Shown here piece by piece: positions 57,579 through 64,000 of a stretch of 64,000 nucleotides of DNA (positions are counted from its first letter, which is position 1; each line of letters starts with the position of its first letter). Position numbers and translations under genes: made by a program. The notes under the pieces are model-generated. The model searched no databases. It was not told where the DNA came from and saw only the letters and a program-made list of their open reading frames with translations. The DNA lies in the NCBI GenBank assembly GCA_026874595.1, contig CM049309.1, positions 56,668,426 to 56,732,425 on the forward strand, in the 5' to 3' direction. The stretch comes from Sipunculus nudus. Taxonomy: Eukaryota; Annelida; Sipuncula; Golfingiida; Sipunculidae.

Positions 57579-59706
57579 TTCCTTGAAAATATTTTGACAA
57601 ACCATTTCTGTTAAAATCTGATAGCAAGAAATGAATTTGCATACTCCAAATACAATTTTACCTGAATAACTGTTCAATTGCTTGAAATGAAGCTTCTATG
57701 TAGGTTACAGAAATTTACATGTGGCATAACTGGTTCATGCATTTTCAAAAACCCTCTTTAATGGCTATATACATACATTTAAAAGAAAACAGAAAAGAAC
57801 CGAATCCATGAACATGAAAACAGAATTTTACTCAATTTAAAATTTAAAATCAATTGTCCCTACATAGGTCACATGTCGAAATTATGGATACTTACATGAT
57901 ATACATAAATAATAAGTTTTTAATTAACTCTTATCTCTATAATTATTGTTAATTGTTCAGTTGGAAACTTGTAGTAAGTGCAACACTCTTTGTTAGGAAT
58001 CTACTGTCTTGTTGTATCCCAAGACAAAGTCTGGGGATACTATGGTTTCATGACGGTCCCGCAGCCACAGAAAAATCTTGTGAGCAAGATAACTAAAAAA
58101 TATTTCAAGGATCTTTATCAAACTTTACATGTATATTGATATTGGTAAGAGGAGAAAGCCTGTTTTAAATGGGGTCATGACCTTTGCTAGGAGTGTCCTT
58201 GACCTTGAATAGGTCAATTTTTTGCTGAAAATCACACATTTTCTTAAATATTTCAAGTATGCTTTATTTGTCTAGGAATACTGTGGTATACCAAAAATTT
58301 CTAATTTCAAATATCTTTCACAAACCATGTAAATTTAACTGAATAATTAGGATCTATGAATTATTAAGATACATTAAGTATATTTTGAAAACTAGAAATC
58401 AGCAAGTTTTATAAGAATGACATTAAAGTTGAACTATTACATTACCTTTTTATCTGCTCATTGGAATCATCTTGGAAACCAGAATGATAGTATGTTATGG
58501 CTACAGGGAAAAATTGTACAAAGGGATGTGCAACCCACTGCATTTTCTAACTGAATGTTAATTCAGCTGTCAAAATACAGATGCACCTATTGCAAAGAAA
58601 TAGCAAATTGGTAAACATTACTAAACTACTTGAATCCTTTTAAACATAACCATTATGTTGTCCACACCTCTCTATATTTCAAATTCATCAACATGATAAA
58701 ATTGCACTCCTCTTTCCATCAGAAAATTATCATCTTGGAAATCAGGAGCGAGCTTCATAAGCTTTAAGTTGCTTGTGCTCAATCCATTGATACATGTTTA
58801 TCTGTATGTATAAACATAGGATACCAGGCGAATGTATTTTCCAAATATTGTATCAATAAATCATTCAAACAAACAGACATTACTAAACCAGTAAATAACC
58901 CTAAAAATATGACAGCCTTACCAGTAGCATCAGGTAGGTTGATTAATTAGAATGATTCTCGTTTTTTGTTTGCCCTATAAATGTTAGATATACCTCATGA
59001 TGTATGAATAAAAGGTTCAGATTTTTACTACGCTCTGTACACAGCGCTTTAACTATAGGCCTACTACCTATATCGTAAGCGCTGTTTGTTATGACCTCAT
59101 ATCCTGAATTGCTACACCAGAGTGGAGCACTGTATTTTTGTCCAATCAGATGAGATCTTGAGCTGGAAGACACAGCCAAGCGAGGAATACACGGAGCCAA
59201 TGTTTTTCATTTCGTTTTGTGTGAAGGCTCATTGTCCCAGTAACCATCTGAACAGGCCACAGGCTCAGAGAGAATTGCCCAAGATGTGGTTTGCACACCT
59301 CGCTGGCTGGTTTCAGTTCTGCAGACAGCAGATACATAGCAATGCTAACACAGTCATAATGACATGATCGAATCGGTCGATGATGCAAGAATGCAGAGGG
59401 AGCAATTAAAATTCCATCATAAACTGCCATTAAGCGGCACTTGAAGCGCTGCTGTGGGCGGAGCCAGGATGCCTGTTCAGTGTTTGTTCATTGGCATCTG
59501 GTTGGCTGCTCGTCACATCATACACACTTTTTTTCAGTGGACAACAAACTGCCATCTGGTGTTTAAATATATCATAAACAGTCAAAGCTGGCAGCGTAAA
59601 AATCAGTTGCTTCTTTAGAAGCACAAGATTTCCGCTACCACGGGAGCGAAGATTTTAACTGGTTCAATTGCAGGCTTTTAGATTTTTAATAATTCTGTAT
59701 TCGACC
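57577..59706. other. Spacer upstream of PPP1R42; probable promoter near 59100-59650
   Basis: AT-rich to about 59050. GC rises at 59100-59650 (AAGCGGCACTTGAAGCGCTG, GTGGGCGGAGCC), as expected for a promoter and 5' UTR exon. No coding exon recognised. The exact start site and a donor for a non-coding first exon could not be set. Confidence 0.35.
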
Positions 59707-60215
59707 TTTTTATTATACACACGCCATATGACGGGTGTATTATGGTGAACCGTCTGTCTGTCTGTCCACTTACTTGTAGTTTCGCCGCGATAACCTGCTG
59801 GGGCTCTGATGGATCATCACCAAACTCACCATAACTACAGTAAACTACTTACCAACAGATTATCTCACCCGAGTTCGACTATGGGCAAAATCAACACATA
59901 TTTAATAAGGTCATGGGTCACTAGGCTACCTTGTGGTGTTGCAGGTTAACTTACGAAGAATATTCTTGCAGGATTTTGATAAAACTCATCAGAAATGTTA
60001 ATCAATAAAATATTTCACCTGAGTTTGATTTCCAGCAAAATCCACACATATTTAATGAGGTCAGAGGTCAGCGCACTTTAGAGGCCCCATGGTGACTAAA
60101 CAAAAAGAGTTTCTCACCTTAGTTAAATTCCTCAGCAGATTTCACTCATATTTAATAAGGTCAGAGGTCACAAGACATAAGCAGGCAAATTATGCCTGTT
60201 TAAGTATTTCAATAA
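59707..60215 (+). mobile_element. H4-type repeat with ATACAC…GTGTAT hairpin head
   Basis: TATTATACACACGCCATATG followed by ACGGGTGTATTATGG forms a short hairpin, then GTCTGTCTGTCTGTCC. The core has three phrases of the type 'CATATTTAATAAGGTCA(GA)GGTCA' (59900, 60045, 60148). It lies just before the first PPP1R42 exon with coding sequence. Confidence 0.6.
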
Positions 60216-60392
60216 ATTTCTGAATCCATGACACTGTATATGAATTCATTATTTTCTGTTTTGTAGGTGATCCTTCATTTTACAACAGATATGGATCTTT
60301 CATGAAAACAAACCTTTTACAACCAGTTACGTATCTTCCCCTGATATCTTAAAAGGTGCTAGTAACATTGAGTCCAGAGCATAAAAATCAAA

Positions 60393-64000
<3,608 letters not shown>

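Overview
The window is animal nuclear DNA, most likely from a lophotrochozoan and probably a bivalve mollusc. The evidence is: split genes with GT-AG introns of hundreds to thousands of bases; AT-rich introns full of minisatellites; and many copies of short non-autonomous repeats carrying the 12-base palindrome GGTGGCGCCACC, a style I associate with molluscan 'pearl'/Helentron-like elements. The phylum call is inference. No bacterial operons, rRNA or convincing tRNA genes were seen.

Three protein genes can be reconstructed exon by exon with consistent reading phase. (1) 1144-33389, plus strand: the C-terminal 638 residues of a CSPP1 orthologue (centrosome and spindle pole associated protein 1), 19 exons, 5' end outside the window. 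(2) 53150-41706, minus strand: a complete PREB/SEC12 orthologue (the SAR1 exchange factor of ER exit sites), 9 coding exons and 416 residues, ending in a C-terminal membrane anchor. (3) 60393 to the window end, plus strand: the first 148 residues of a PPP1R42 orthologue (leucine-rich PP1 regulatory subunit), running off the right edge. CSPP1 and PREB converge; PREB and PPP1R42 diverge across about 7 kb. CSPP1 and PPP1R42 are also near neighbours in vertebrates (around COPS5, human 8q13), so this looks like ancient linkage of two centrosome/cilium genes, with PREB lying between them here.

Region by region: 1-1092 is a 48/49-bp minisatellite ending 51 bases before a CSPP1 exon. 2720-3799 is a 23/25-bp AT-rich minisatellite next to a 450-bp near-palindromic hairpin element (3801-4250). 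8556-10014 is a full Helentron-like element (called H1 here). 12258-12932 is a hAT remnant with a perfect 8-bp target duplication. 14278-15834 and 25571-29588 are nests of non-autonomous elements inside CSPP1 introns. 30401-32964 is a minisatellite of about 83 bp running directly into the acceptor of the penultimate CSPP1 exon. 33390 to about 36500 is probable CSPP1 3' UTR, containing a 28-bp minisatellite. 36600-41600 holds more nested elements. The PREB introns carry an 848-bp inverted-terminal-repeat element and a second full H1 copy. The PREB-PPP1R42 spacer contains an insertion of about 1.38 kb flanked by a 9-bp duplication.

How it fits together: CSPP1 and PPP1R42 family members act at centrosomes and ciliary bases, while PREB is a secretory-pathway gene. 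The rest of the sequence is repeat biology. The most interesting points are minisatellites lying against exon edges, opposite-orientation H1 copies flanking a frame-neutral block of ten CSPP1 exons, and the recurrent AGGTGGCGCC palindrome, which matches the core of the CTCF consensus on both strands.
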